Assembly: GCA_964537505.1 (NCBI GenBank)
Contig: CAZICK010000002.1
Coordinates: 23,354-87,353 of the forward strand
Direction: 5' to 3'
DNA from: DAINBT01 sp036732785
GTDB lineage: Bacteria > Planctomycetota > Phycisphaerae > Sedimentisphaerales > SM23-30
Length of the DNA stretch: 64,000 nucleotides
The notes below the pieces were generated by a model. The model saw nothing but the letters and a program-made list of their open reading frames with translations. It searched no databases and was not told the origin of the DNA. Below are positions 52,172 through 61,916 of this stretch, in pieces. Within the stretch, counting starts at the first letter, position 1; every line of letters begins with the position of its first letter. A program made the translations under genes and the position numbers.

Positions 52172-52200
52172 TTGACGGTGATTCCAAAAAACTATAGAAT
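52172..52200 (+). promoter_or_regulatory. sigma70 promoter of the iron operon
   Basis: TTGACG (52172-52177), 17 bases, TAGAAT (52195-52200). The Fur operator begins 16 bases further on, so bound repressor would block transcription start. Drives the porin, feoB and DtxR-FeoA genes. Confidence 0.7.
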
Positions 52201-52215
52201 CCTCTATATTGAGAT

Positions 52216-52230
52216 TGAGAATCGTTCTCA
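52216..52230 (+). promoter_or_regulatory. Fur operator of the iron operon
   Basis: TGAGAA-TCG-TTCTCA, a perfect dyad within ATTGAGAATCGTTCTCATAAT; this resembles the Fur 19-bp consensus (7-1-7 type). Placed just downstream of the predicted transcription start. Confidence 0.75.
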
Positions 52231-52289
52231 TAATTGTCGCGGCTCTTGGGCCCGCGATGTAAAAAACTATTTAGCAAAAGAATGGCTTT

Positions 52290-53558
52290 ATGAAAAATAG
52301 CTCTTTATGGCTTTTTATGCTCGTGTTGGCGCTAGCTGGGATTTGCCCGGCTGATGAATCGCATGACAACTCAAAAATAGTCGCTGATTTTTGGCATTGT
52401 GCCAGTCCTACTAACGGTTTTTGGGGTCTCAACGACCAGTTGACGCTTTCCGGTATAGAAGTGGGTCTTGGTTTGACCACTGCCTATCAGGCAAATGTCA
52501 AAGGCGGAACAAGCACAAATGATCATCGAGGAAGGCATATCGGCAGATATGACCTTGAGATGTCGATGGATATGGAAAAACTGGTGGGTATCGAAGGCGG
52601 GTTTTTCTCTGTACACGGCTGGGGCGGCTGGCCTAACGAAGAAGGCATTGACACCCATTCGGTAGGCAGTACATGGGGCATAAATGCTCTTTCTGTCAGC
52701 AACCGTACAATGGATATTGTCGAATGTTTTTACGAAACGCCATTGTTCAGTGAAAATCTTACCATAGCGATTGGTAAGCTGGACTTTACCGGCATATTTG
52801 ACGTGAGTAAATACGCTGATGATGAATGCTGCCAGTTTCTAAATGCTTCTTTAGTTGACGATCCTACGATACCGTTTCCTGAACAAGGCCTTGGTTTTGT
52901 ACTCAACTTGGCCATAACCGATTCGTGGTATATCATGGCCGGAGCAGTCGATGCCCAGGCAGATGGTAGAGAAACTGGTTTCAGAACAGCTTTCCACAAT
53001 GAAGACTACTTTTTCTATGCCCTGGAAATGGGGATAACGCCCCAGTTTAATTGTGCTGAAGGTGCAATGCCGGGCGCTTATCGCGTGGGTATGTGGATAG
53101 ATGGACAGGACAAAGCGAGATTTTCGAACCAGAAAAACTGTCATGATGATATTGGTTTGTATCTAAGCTGCGACCAGTTGCTCACAAGAGAAAATAGCGA
53201 CCCGGAAGACACACAGGGGTTGGGTGTTTTTGGTCGGTTTGGTTACGCCGACAGCGACCTGAACGAGTTTGAAAATTTCTGGAGTATCGGGTTGCAGTAT
53301 CAGGGACTGATCGCCGGCCGTGATCATGATGTGCTTAGCGGGGCTTTCGCTCAGGGAATATTCAGCGATTATGCTGGTGCGAACGAGGGAAACGGCTATA
53401 CCAAAAACGATGAAAGCCTTTTGGAAGTTTATTACAGTGCTCAGGTCACGCCATGGTTCCACATAAGTCCCAACATCCAATATATTGCCGGTCCGGGCGG
53501 TGACAAAACTAACAAAGATGCTGTCGTTGTCGGCCTGCGAACACAAATGGTATTTTAA
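52290..53558 (+). CDS. OprB-family outer membrane porin
   Basis: A 422-residue beta-barrel porin with a signal peptide (MKNSSLWLFMLVLALAGICPA) and a C-terminal Phe, as needed for outer-membrane insertion. The carbohydrate-selective porin pattern is recognisable (DQLTLSGIEVGLGLTTAYQ, GFFSVHGWGG, LTIAIGKLDFTGIFD, GAYRVGMWIDG). As the first gene of a Fur-controlled operon with feoB, it may let Fe2+ or an iron complex through the outer membrane, despite the family's carbohydrate name. It ends 26 bases before feoB. Confidence 0.85.
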   Translation: MKNSSLWLFMLVLALAGICPADESHDNSKIVADFWHCASPTNGFWGLNDQLTLSGIEVGLGLTTAYQANVKGGTSTNDHRGRHIGRYDLEMSMDMEKLVGIEGGFFSVHGWGGWPNEEGIDTHSVGSTWGINALSVSNRTMDIVECFYETPLFSENLTIAIGKLDFTGIFDVSKYADDECCQFLNASLVDDPTIPFPEQGLGFVLNLAITDSWYIMAGAVDAQADGRETGFRTAFHNEDYFFYALEMGITPQFNCAEGAMPGAYRVGMWIDGQDKARFSNQKNCHDDIGLYLSCDQLLTRENSDPEDTQGLGVFGRFGYADSDLNEFENFWSIGLQYQGLIAGRDHDVLSGAFAQGIFSDYAGANEGNGYTKNDESLLEVYYSAQVTPWFHISPNIQYIAGPGGDKTNKDAVVVGLRTQMVF

Positions 53559-53584
53559 ACACAACGGCCTGGAAGGAAAACGCG

Positions 53585-55555
53585 ATGAGCGCCCAGGAAA
53601 AAATAAAAAGAGATAATTCGAGCACTTCCCATGCGGTCAAAAAAATCGCTATTGTCGGCCTGCCGAATACCGGCAAAAGTCAGATATTCAATAACCTCAC
53701 AGGCCAATATACCCTGGTTGCCAACTATCCACTCACTACCGTAGAGATGAAAAGGGCGAAATGTGAGATTAATGGCGAACTTTATGAAATCATCGATACG
53801 CCCGGTCTCCATTGTCTCTATATTCACTCCGAAGAAGAGATCATAGTCCGGGATATGATATTCTCGGAAAAGCCGGATATAATATTACAGTGCATCGATG
53901 CCAACCGGTTGAAACAATCGCTGATCCTTACCGCCGATCTGATGGAATTACAGATACCAATGGTTATATCCCTCAATGCCATAGATGAAACCGCCAGAAG
54001 GGGAATATGGATTGATTCCAGTGGATTGTCACGCCTTTTAGATGTCCCTGTTATCGAGTCGATAGTTATAAACGGATTGGGCACAGGCAATCTCAAAAAC
54101 ACCATAAAAAACGCACGGAGCAGCAAAAAACTTTTGCAGTACGGCTCAATCATAAATGATGGTATATCGGCTATCGTCTCTGATCTGCCGGAGGACGTGC
54201 CTTTCAAGCGAAAGACAGCGGTTCTGTTGTTGCTCAATGACCCGTTTATGATGGATTGCTTAACAAAAGAATACGGTCAGGAAAAAGGTGCCCTGTTAAG
54301 GAAAAAGGTAAATAACCTCAGGCGGCAATTCCAGGGAAACATCGGACATGTTCTAAACAACAAGCGTAGCGCCTGGGTGGAAGATATCGCCGAAAAAGCA
54401 ACCAGAAAACAGAAGATAGCACCGGGTGAGTTTTCCAGAATTTTCGGCCGGTTGAGCCGCCATCCGGTATTTGGGCTTCCAATATTAGGGTTTTTCCTGG
54501 TGATCACATTTTTACTTGTGACACATGTCGCCGGGTTTTTGGACGAAGTCCTAAGCGCCGCCTTACTTGATCCTACCATAGATTTTATAACGAGCACTTT
54601 GCCGGGAAAAGGCTTCTGGACCGAATTCCTGGTAGGGCATTATGGGATTTTGACTATGGGCCTCTTTAACGCCATCATTACAGTGCTTCCCATACTGTCA
54701 GTATTCTTTATCATATTCGGTTTTCTCGAAGACATCGGTTATATCCCAAACCTTTGTGTTTTGGTTAAAAGAGTTTTTGAAAAGATAGGTCTAACCGGGA
54801 AAGCCATGATGCCATTGATCCTGGGCATGGGATGTAAGACTATGGCAACGCTTACCACCAGAGGATTGCAATCCAAAAAAGAAAAATTTATAGCCGTTTA
54901 TCTTATTGCCTTTGCCATACCTTGCTCTGCCCAAATGGGCGTTGATATGGGCATATTCGGCAGGATCGGCATTAAGGCTTTTATGATTGGCTATGGAACT
55001 CTGGTCCTTGTCGAAATATGTGCGGGGTTAATCCTTAACAGGTTTATCAAAGACGACCAGAGAAGTGATTTTATACAGGAACTGCCCGCTGTGCGTGTGC
55101 CCAATCTAAAAGCTATATGCGTCAAAACGTATTATCGATTATATTGGTTTTTGAAGGAAGCCATTCCTATTTTTATGATTGCCGCGGCCGCCTTGTTCCT
55201 GCTTGACAAAACGGGTGTCCTTGATTTTGCAAAAACGTTAATGGAACCGGTTGTGGTCTCTTGGCTTGGCTTGCCTCGTGATATTCTGGATGTGCTTATT
55301 CTTGCAATTGCCAGACATGAAGCAGCAGCGGGCGTGGCGTTAAACATGGTGGATGCCGGCGCGCTTAGCTATACACAGTGCATTGTAACCGTTGTTCTTA
55401 CCACAATGTTTGTGCCTTGCTTTGCCAATGTAGTGGCAATGTGCAAGGTAATGGGAGCAAAAACCGGTTTAGCTATGGCTTTGGCTATAAATATATCTTC
55501 TTTTATTTTAGCTGGCATCCTGCACTGGATTTTGGTATTTACTATTGGAAGTTGA
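53585..55555 (+). CDS. feoB: ferrous iron transporter FeoB
   Basis: A 656-residue inner-membrane Fe2+ uptake protein. The N-terminal G domain has GLPNTGKS (25-32), the switch region NYPLTTVEMKRAKC, DTPG and a NAID G4 motif. A helical insert follows (GDI-like). The membrane part holds the two Gate domains (with LGMGCKTMATLTTRGL) and the FeoB_C region. Cysteine in the gate (GMGCK) is typical. The family usually works with a small FeoA; here no free FeoA exists, but a FeoA domain is fused to the DtxR-type regulator encoded next. Fur operator upstream. Confidence 0.95.
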   Translation: MSAQEKIKRDNSSTSHAVKKIAIVGLPNTGKSQIFNNLTGQYTLVANYPLTTVEMKRAKCEINGELYEIIDTPGLHCLYIHSEEEIIVRDMIFSEKPDIILQCIDANRLKQSLILTADLMELQIPMVISLNAIDETARRGIWIDSSGLSRLLDVPVIESIVINGLGTGNLKNTIKNARSSKKLLQYGSIINDGISAIVSDLPEDVPFKRKTAVLLLLNDPFMMDCLTKEYGQEKGALLRKKVNNLRRQFQGNIGHVLNNKRSAWVEDIAEKATRKQKIAPGEFSRIFGRLSRHPVFGLPILGFFLVITFLLVTHVAGFLDEVLSAALLDPTIDFITSTLPGKGFWTEFLVGHYGILTMGLFNAIITVLPILSVFFIIFGFLEDIGYIPNLCVLVKRVFEKIGLTGKAMMPLILGMGCKTMATLTTRGLQSKKEKFIAVYLIAFAIPCSAQMGVDMGIFGRIGIKAFMIGYGTLVLVEICAGLILNRFIKDDQRSDFIQELPAVRVPNLKAICVKTYYRLYWFLKEAIPIFMIAAAALFLLDKTGVLDFAKTLMEPVVVSWLGLPRDILDVLILAIARHEAAAGVALNMVDAGALSYTQCIVTVVLTTMFVPCFANVVAMCKVMGAKTGLAMALAINISSFILAGILHWILVFTIGS

Positions 55556-55621
55556 CTTTGCGCATAAGCAACACATAAGGAAAAGTGCGACACACAGAGC
55601 CGCGTAAGCGAAATCGCACTT
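55551..55621 (+). repeat. dispersed 71-bp structured element, copy 2
   Basis: The partner of 26935-27005. It overlaps the last bases of feoB and ends directly before the ribosome site of the DtxR-FeoA gene. The stem AAGTGCGA/TCGCACTT is perfect here (one wobble pair in the other copy), with an inner CGC-GTAA-GCG hairpin. Confidence 0.65.
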
Positions 55622-55637
55622 GGGAGGTACACGTCCT

Positions 55638-56357
55638 ATGAACAAAACGAGAGAAAGAGACGAACATCTTGAGCAATTGTGGTACATGAAAGAGGGCGGA
55701 AAAGATTCCATAAACGTGATAAAGGACGCTATGGATAAAAAATACGACGCCAGCATAATCGATGAAATTGTCTCTGAAGATTTAGCCGAATTAAGCGAAA
55801 ACGACAAAATCGCCCTTACAAAAAAAGGCCGGGACTATGCATCACGCATTATCTGCGCCCACAGACTGGCGGAAAGGTTACTTTATGATGTCCTCGGCAG
55901 CGACTTTGAATCGGGCGCCTGCGAATTCGAACATACGGTTACCCACGAGTTGGTCGATAGTATCTGTATTTTACTGGGCCATCCCAGGACATGTCCTCAC
56001 GGAATGCCTATACCGCCGGGCCGGTGCTGCGAACGTTCCACCCGGACTGCGCAAAGCTCTGTTGTACCGTTGGTCGAATTAGAAGTAGGTCAGTCTGCGA
56101 GAGTTGCCTATGTTAATTGTAAAAGCGACCAGCAGCTTCATAAACTGGACAGTATCTGCATAAGACCGGGAACAGTTGTCACGTTACATCAAAGATATCC
56201 CGCCTACGTAATTGAATGCGAAGGCAGTAATATCGCGATGGACGAAGAGATAGTTTCCAACATCTGTGTATGGCGAGAGCCTGACCATCCCCAGCCAATC
56301 GACAAAGAAACGCCCCATCAACCAGGTCGATTCAGACATAGAAAACATTGCAAATAA
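55638..56357 (+). CDS. DtxR-family iron-dependent regulator with C-terminal FeoA domain
   Basis: A 239-residue protein. The N-terminal winged helix and dimerisation domain (1-140) belong to the DtxR/MntR family, with metal-binding CEFEHTVTHE (C and EH ligands) and the HPRTCPHGMPIP loop. The C-terminal 80 residues (about 150-225: LVELEVGQSARVAYVNCKS, LDSICIRPGTVVTLHQRYP) form a FeoA-like SH3 domain. Known fusions exist in which the domain is a co-regulator or activates FeoB. Expected to repress or sense iron with Fe2+ or Mn2+. The ATG at 55638 has GGGAGG ten bases before it. Last gene of the iron operon. Confidence 0.85.
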   Translation: MNKTRERDEHLEQLWYMKEGGKDSINVIKDAMDKKYDASIIDEIVSEDLAELSENDKIALTKKGRDYASRIICAHRLAERLLYDVLGSDFESGACEFEHTVTHELVDSICILLGHPRTCPHGMPIPPGRCCERSTRTAQSSVVPLVELEVGQSARVAYVNCKSDQQLHKLDSICIRPGTVVTLHQRYPAYVIECEGSNIAMDEEIVSNICVWREPDHPQPIDKETPHQPGRFRHRKHCK

Positions 56358-56636
56358 CCGTAACTGCCCCAGCCCGGTAGTATAATGATACGAAACGCAA
56401 GGTTTTTGTCACCAAATCCCTGCCGCCACACCTTTTTCGTTTGACCGACGGCACAATACGCCGACCGGGAAAATCATAATCATTGTAATGTCTTGATGCT
56501 ACTGTAGTTACAAAAGTGCCGGAATATCTCTTAACAAAACATCTCGATTGCGATACAATACCGGTACTAGTCAAAATCAGAAACGATGACTCGGACCTTA
56601 CTTGTGCGAACAACAATTTTTTTGGGAGGTACTGTT

Positions 56637-57557
56637 ATGGATCGAAGAAACTTTCTGACAACCAGTCTGGCGGCAGGAACGGCGGCATTGGCATCAGCGA
56701 CAGCGAAAGGGCAAAGCCGCACTTCCACATCATCGGATAACCAAAAATTCAAACTCAAGTACGCGCCCCATTTCGGAATGTTTCGCCATCACGGGGGCGA
56801 TGATCCGATCGACCAGCTAAAGTTCATGGCCGACCAGGGGTTTACAGCCATGGAAGATAATGGCATGATGAGCCGGCCCAAAGATATGCAGGAAAAAATC
56901 GCCAGCCAAATGAGCCGGCTCGGTATGACAATGGGAGTCTTCGTGGCGGGGTTCAACTTCGACAGGCCGACTTTCGTCTCCGACGACAAATCGGTGCGCG
57001 ATATGCTCGTCGAAACGATGAAACAGGCTGTCGAAGTGGCCAATCGCGTCAACGCTAAATGGTGCACGGTCGTGCCCGGCGCCTACGCCAAAAACATGGA
57101 ATGGGACTATCAGACAGCCAACGCCATCGAAAAACTCAAATGGTGCGCCGAGGTGTGCGAGCCATCGGGACTGATAATGGTGCTCGAATCTCTAAACCCG
57201 TGGACCGATCATCCCGGGCTGTTCCTCAGCAAAATCCCCCAGGCGTATCAGATATGCAAAGCGGTAGGCAGCCCCTCATGCAAAATACTCGACGACCTTT
57301 ATCATCAACAGGTCACCGAGGGTAATCTGATTCCAAATATCGACATGGCCTGGAGCGAAATCGCCTACTTCCAGGTGGGCGATAATCCCGGCCGAAACGA
57401 ACCGACAACCGGAGAGATCAACTACCAGAACGTCTTCAAACACATTTATGACAAAGGATTCAAAGGCGTAGTCGGAATGGAGCACGGCAACAGCAAAGGT
57501 GGCAAAGAAGGTGAACAGGCCGTGATAAAAGCGTATCGTGTCTGTGACGATTTCTAA
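56637..57557 (+). CDS. Tat-exported TIM-barrel protein (sugar-phosphate isomerase/epimerase, hydroxypyruvate-isomerase-like)
   Basis: A 306-residue protein of the xylose-isomerase-like TIM-barrel family. The N-terminus has a twin-arginine signal (DRRNFLTTSLAAGTAALASATA). Barrel motifs such as GFTAMEDNGMMSRP, NAKWCTVVPGAY, GLIMVLESLNPWTDHPG, SCKILDDLYHQQVTEGNLI and GVVGMEHGNSK carry the Glu, Asp and His residues that bind the metal. The reaction is unknown. The next gene, 83 bases on and also Tat-exported, is a Gfo/Idh/MocA oxidoreductase; the combination is common in planctomycetes, probably for sugar or inositol-like catabolism. The ATG at 56637 is set by GGGAGG. Confidence 0.88.
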   Translation: MDRRNFLTTSLAAGTAALASATAKGQSRTSTSSDNQKFKLKYAPHFGMFRHHGGDDPIDQLKFMADQGFTAMEDNGMMSRPKDMQEKIASQMSRLGMTMGVFVAGFNFDRPTFVSDDKSVRDMLVETMKQAVEVANRVNAKWCTVVPGAYAKNMEWDYQTANAIEKLKWCAEVCEPSGLIMVLESLNPWTDHPGLFLSKIPQAYQICKAVGSPSCKILDDLYHQQVTEGNLIPNIDMAWSEIAYFQVGDNPGRNEPTTGEINYQNVFKHIYDKGFKGVVGMEHGNSKGGKEGEQAVIKAYRVCDDF

Positions 57558-57640
57558 GTTATATTCAAGGGAGCCTCAATAATGAATGCAACTTAGTTTC
57601 TTCTAAATGAGACAATGTGTTTTTAAGGAGCAATTCGATC

Positions 57641-58924
57641 ATGAAAAGGAGCGGCAAAAAAACAAAAAAACTCTCACGAAGGGACTTTATCAAAACATCG
57701 GCTACGGCGGCAGTATCGCTGGCGGCCCTTACCGCGGGTAGCAGGCACGTTTACGCCGCCGGCAGTGACAAACTGCGGGTTGGCCTGATCGGCTGTGGCG
57801 GACGCGGCACAGAAGCTGCGTTGAATTGTGTGGAATCCTCAGAAAACGTCGATATCACTGCCATCGCAGACCTCTTCAAGGATCGCATGGATGAGTCACG
57901 CAAAACGCTCGCTGAAAAGATGCCGAATAATTGCAAAGTCACCGACGATACCTGTTTTGTCGGCTTCGATGCCTACGAAAAAGTCATCGCCGCTGACGTC
58001 GATATAGTTATCCTGGCTACCCCACCCCACTTTCGACCTATGCACCTCAAGGCTGCCGTCGAAGCGGACAAGCACGTGTTCATGGAAAAACCCGTAGCGG
58101 TGGACCCCCTGGGCGTACGCTCGGTTATCGCTTCATCGAAAATAGCGACGGAAAAAAAACTTGCGATAGTGGCCGGCACACAGCGGCGGCATGACCTGCC
58201 ATACCTGGAGATTATGAAGCGCATTCACAACGGCGAAATTGGCAAGATTGTCAGCGGACAGTGCTATTGGAACGACGGAATAATGATGGACTACTGGAAG
58301 TATTACCAGCCGGAGGGACTCTCGGGTATGGAATGGCAACTACGCAGTTGGCCCTGGTTTACCTGGCTTTCAGGCGACCATATTGTCGAGCAGCACGTTC
58401 ACAACCTCGATGTCATGAACTGGGCGATCGGAGCGCATCCAGTCAAGGCCATAGGAATGGGGGGCCGTCAACTACGAAAGATCGGTAATATATTCGATCA
58501 CTTTGCGGTCGAGTATGAATATCCCGAGGGTGTACGAATTATAAGCATGTGCCGACAAATGGATGGTTGTACCAATCGAATATCAGAAAGAATAGTCGGC
58601 ACAAAGGGCGACGCTTATGGCGACGGTACTATCAAGGGCGCCAATCCCTACAAATATGAAGGTCCCGACTCCAACCCTTTTATCCAGGAACACACGGACC
58701 TTATCGAAAGTATTCGTCGTGGCGAACCAATTAACGAAGGCCAACAGATCGCCGAAAGTACCATGACCGCTATCATGGGTCGCATGAGTGCCTATACCGG
58801 ACGAGAACTAAGTTGGAACTGGGTAATGAACACATCAAAGCTGGACTTGTCGCCGCCCAAATATGAAATGGGCGATCTTCCGGTGCAGCCGGTAGCGGTC
58901 CCCGGAGAAACAAAACTCCTATGA
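57641..58924 (+). CDS. Tat-exported Gfo/Idh/MocA-family oxidoreductase
   Basis: A 427-residue protein with a twin-arginine signal (LSRRDFIKTSATAAVSLAALTAG), a Rossmann domain (LRVGLIGCGGRGTEAALNC), the family motif EKPVAVDP (Lys catalytic, near residue 155) and the C-terminal beta-sheet domain. Uses NAD(P) to oxidise or reduce a sugar-like substrate. The ATG at 57641 follows AAGGAG; the reading frame opens earlier without a Tat signal. Pairs with the TIM-barrel gene upstream. Confidence 0.92.
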   Translation: MKRSGKKTKKLSRRDFIKTSATAAVSLAALTAGSRHVYAAGSDKLRVGLIGCGGRGTEAALNCVESSENVDITAIADLFKDRMDESRKTLAEKMPNNCKVTDDTCFVGFDAYEKVIAADVDIVILATPPHFRPMHLKAAVEADKHVFMEKPVAVDPLGVRSVIASSKIATEKKLAIVAGTQRRHDLPYLEIMKRIHNGEIGKIVSGQCYWNDGIMMDYWKYYQPEGLSGMEWQLRSWPWFTWLSGDHIVEQHVHNLDVMNWAIGAHPVKAIGMGGRQLRKIGNIFDHFAVEYEYPEGVRIISMCRQMDGCTNRISERIVGTKGDAYGDGTIKGANPYKYEGPDSNPFIQEHTDLIESIRRGEPINEGQQIAESTMTAIMGRMSAYTGRELSWNWVMNTSKLDLSPPKYEMGDLPVQPVAVPGETKLL

Positions 58925-59341
58925 CTTAATCGTATAGACATTTATTCAATACGACATCGCCTGCCTGAAATAATCCTTTTGACGTCAGCGATATGTTCGC
59001 CGAATCGGTCACTTCACATCCTTGGTTAATAGATACCAACAAAAAAACTAAAGAAAAATCCTTGCAGAGCCCGATAATAAATGTCATAATGTCACCTTAT
59101 TATTTATGGAAGAGAATAAAGGCGAGTTTGCGGACATCATGGAGATTTGTTGGTCTGCCCGTACATTTAGAATCAAGCCATAATCACCCCCCCCTCCCCG
59201 AAAAGCAACATGTTCCTCCATCTGGCAAACCACACCTAACGGGTGTCATTGTACCTGGCAGGGCCAATCGTAGCATCTTGTGATTTACGTAAATGTAACT
59301 TTTACTACATGGTATTTTCATTTGGTATGGGTACAGATCAA

Positions 59342-61882
59342 ATGGAAAATAACATAAAAAAAACTATAGTGGCAATCTTGCTCATATTGCTTTTTTGTCA
59401 TGGATCGACCACGGCCGCCGACTACTATGTTGACGCCGCAAATGGAGACGATAGTTGGGAGGGTACATTATCGTATCCTAAAGCAACAATTCAGGCAGCG
59501 ATCGATCTTGCTGACGATCACGATGTAGTTATTCTTATGCAAGGTATATACACCGGACCGGGCAATCGCGATCTTGACTTTTATGGACTGGCCATCACCG
59601 TCCGCGGTACTGATCCCGGCGATCTCAATGTGGTAGCGAATACCGTCATTGATTCAAATGGTACCCAATCTGAACCACATCGCGGCTTTTATTTCCACAA
59701 CAGCGAAGATCCAAACTCCATTGTTGACGGACTTACCATCAGCAACGGCTATGCCGGTTCAGGTGGTGCGCTCAAGTGCGTATCCAGCAGTCCCACAATT
59801 ACAAACTGCATTATCAGGGGCAACTGGGCCGGCGGCACGGACGCCTCTGTGAGCGGTGGTGGAATCGCCTGTGACGAAGATAGCAGTCCCATGTTAACCG
59901 GATGCAGAATTTATGGTAATACCTCAGACAATTGGGGCGGGGCCATATCCTGCACCAATGGCAGCAATATGATGATGACCAATTGCGTTATCACTAATAA
60001 CCGATCCGAAAATTATGGAGGAGGAATTTATTGTAACGACAGCAGTATTACACTGACGAACTGCACCTTTACCGCAAACAGTGCTTATTATTACGGTGGT
60101 GGTATTTGGTCTTTCGCAGGCGATACCACGATAACCAATTGCATTTTTTGGGACAATATCGTAAGAGGAGATACTCAGGAGCAATTGCCCGAAGCGGCAG
60201 GACCGGAAATCGCCACATCTGAACAAGCCATGCTTGTTCTGTCATATACCGATGTAAGGGGTGGATTGATATATTTCGGTCTTGCTTCTGTTCCACTCGA
60301 AGAATTTGGCCTGGGCAATATTGATGACGACCCGGCATTTGCCGATGCCGGCTATTGGGATCCCAATGGCACGCCCGCTATCACTGACGACGACTTCTGG
60401 ATTGACGATTACACTTTAAGTGCCCAGTCTCCATGTCGAAATGCCGGTGACAGCAACGCCATCGCGGGTTTTGATACCGACATAGAGGGTAATGATCGGA
60501 CATTCGGAGGCGGAGTCGATATGGGAGCCTGGGAAATGGCTGTCCCTGACGGTCCCGACCTGATCGGCCAATTCGGCGACATTACCTTGCCGAATCCCAT
60601 TGTGCCCAGTGATAAAGGTAATGTGCCGATCATGATTACAAATATCGGCAATGTCGCCACCAGCGACAAAATTGACATCTATACATACCTTTCAACCGAT
60701 CAGTTCCCTGGCGATGACGATATAATAATAGGTCTCTTGAGTAATCAAACGGTCAAGCTCGCGCCCGGCAGGGCCAAAACTTTCAAAACCAAAGTGACAA
60801 TTCCGCCTGATGTCCCCGCCGGAAATTATTATCTGTTGACCGAAATTGATGTCAACAATCTCATTGAAGAAAGTGACGAAACCTATAACAGCAATGTCGT
60901 GGTCGGCAACGAGTATGAATTGGTCTGGAAGTTCGGCGATTTCGATGCCAGGCAGAAAGTTAAATTAACTGTTTTAGATGATAACGATGTCCCGGTCACC
61001 TTCACTCTCAGCAGCCCGGGTTACGGCGAAATTGAAGGAAATGGTGACTTTACTACGTTAACCCTCAACAATACCCAGCAGACAAGCAAATTATCTGTTA
61101 AAACCAAAGGTAAAGAAGCCGTGACAACCCTGGGCGATATTCTGGTGAATGGCTCAATTGCAAGTATTACCGGCAAAACAACAAATTTGCGGGGTGACAT
61201 TAACGTTGTCGGCAGCCTCAAACGACTGGTGCTGGGCGATGTCTTAGCGGACGTGCCGGACGGACATCTGATATCAATCGGGGCATCGTCAACCGATCCC
61301 AGCGAAACGGTATCGATAAGCCTCGCAAAGGTGACAGACCTCAGTATCGATTCCGCTTCCTTTCCGATCAAATCCATAACCGCCACAGAATGGCTCGAAG
61401 GCAATGATTTGCAGGATTATATAGACACACCGTGGCTGGGCAAGTTGACTATCAAAGGAGATACGAAAAACCAGATCGCCGGCAATTTCCAGGCCAATCT
61501 GTTCATAACCGGACCGGGAGGCATAGCGCTGGCCGACGCGAAAATATCTGGTGTCCTCGATCAGGCGTTCTGGCGAATTTCCGGCAATGTCGGTTCGATC
61601 ACGGCTGGAGCGATAAGCGAATCCGCCCTATGGATCGGCTGCGATAACGAGTTGGAAGCTCTAAACCGTACAATGAATGATTTCGTTGGTGACTATTCTA
61701 TTAACTCGCTGACACTTAAAGGCAGTGATGGAATATACTTTAGTAACAGCGACTTGGCCGCCTGGTATATGGGATCGGTAAACTTACCACAAGACGCTCA
61801 GGGCAGCGGACACATTGAATACGTCGAAACCGCCAAACCACCGACAAACCTGCCTGACGAAATCGAAGTTACTGATTTGTAA
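59342..61882 (+). CDS. secreted beta-helix protein with CARDB-like domain
   Basis: An 846-residue exported protein: signal peptide (KKTIVAILLILLFCHGSTTAA), right-handed beta helix (about 25-390, starting YYVDAANGDDSWEGTLSYPK and with many TNC and GGG turns), a CARDB-like beta sandwich (about 400-530: NVPIMITNIGNVATSDKIDIY) and a long Ser/Thr/Asp-rich beta-stranded C-terminal region without clear family. Surface or extracellular. The start at 59342 is taken because the signal peptide begins there, but no strong ribosome site is visible. It is a relative in style, not in detail, of the beta-helix protein at 14602. The gap before it (58925-59341) holds only fragments of the GGCAGGGCCAA repeat near 59260 and no gene. 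Confidence 0.82.
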   Translation: MENNIKKTIVAILLILLFCHGSTTAADYYVDAANGDDSWEGTLSYPKATIQAAIDLADDHDVVILMQGIYTGPGNRDLDFYGLAITVRGTDPGDLNVVANTVIDSNGTQSEPHRGFYFHNSEDPNSIVDGLTISNGYAGSGGALKCVSSSPTITNCIIRGNWAGGTDASVSGGGIACDEDSSPMLTGCRIYGNTSDNWGGAISCTNGSNMMMTNCVITNNRSENYGGGIYCNDSSITLTNCTFTANSAYYYGGGIWSFAGDTTITNCIFWDNIVRGDTQEQLPEAAGPEIATSEQAMLVLSYTDVRGGLIYFGLASVPLEEFGLGNIDDDPAFADAGYWDPNGTPAITDDDFWIDDYTLSAQSPCRNAGDSNAIAGFDTDIEGNDRTFGGGVDMGAWEMAVPDGPDLIGQFGDITLPNPIVPSDKGNVPIMITNIGNVATSDKIDIYTYLSTDQFPGDDDIIIGLLSNQTVKLAPGRAKTFKTKVTIPPDVPAGNYYLLTEIDVNNLIEESDETYNSNVVVGNEYELVWKFGDFDARQKVKLTVLDDNDVPVTFTLSSPGYGEIEGNGDFTTLTLNNTQQTSKLSVKTKGKEAVTTLGDILVNGSIASITGKTTNLRGDINVVGSLKRLVLGDVLADVPDGHLISIGASSTDPSETVSISLAKVTDLSIDSASFPIKSITATEWLEGNDLQDYIDTPWLGKLTIKGDTKNQIAGNFQANLFITGPGGIALADAKISGVLDQAFWRISGNVGSITAGAISESALWIGCDNELEALNRTMNDFVGDYSINSLTLKGSDGIYFSNSDLAAWYMGSVNLPQDAQGSGHIEYVETAKPPTNLPDEIEVTDL

Positions 61883-61916
61883 CCCGGCCCGTCCTGACAT
61901 TAGAGGTTCCCACAGG

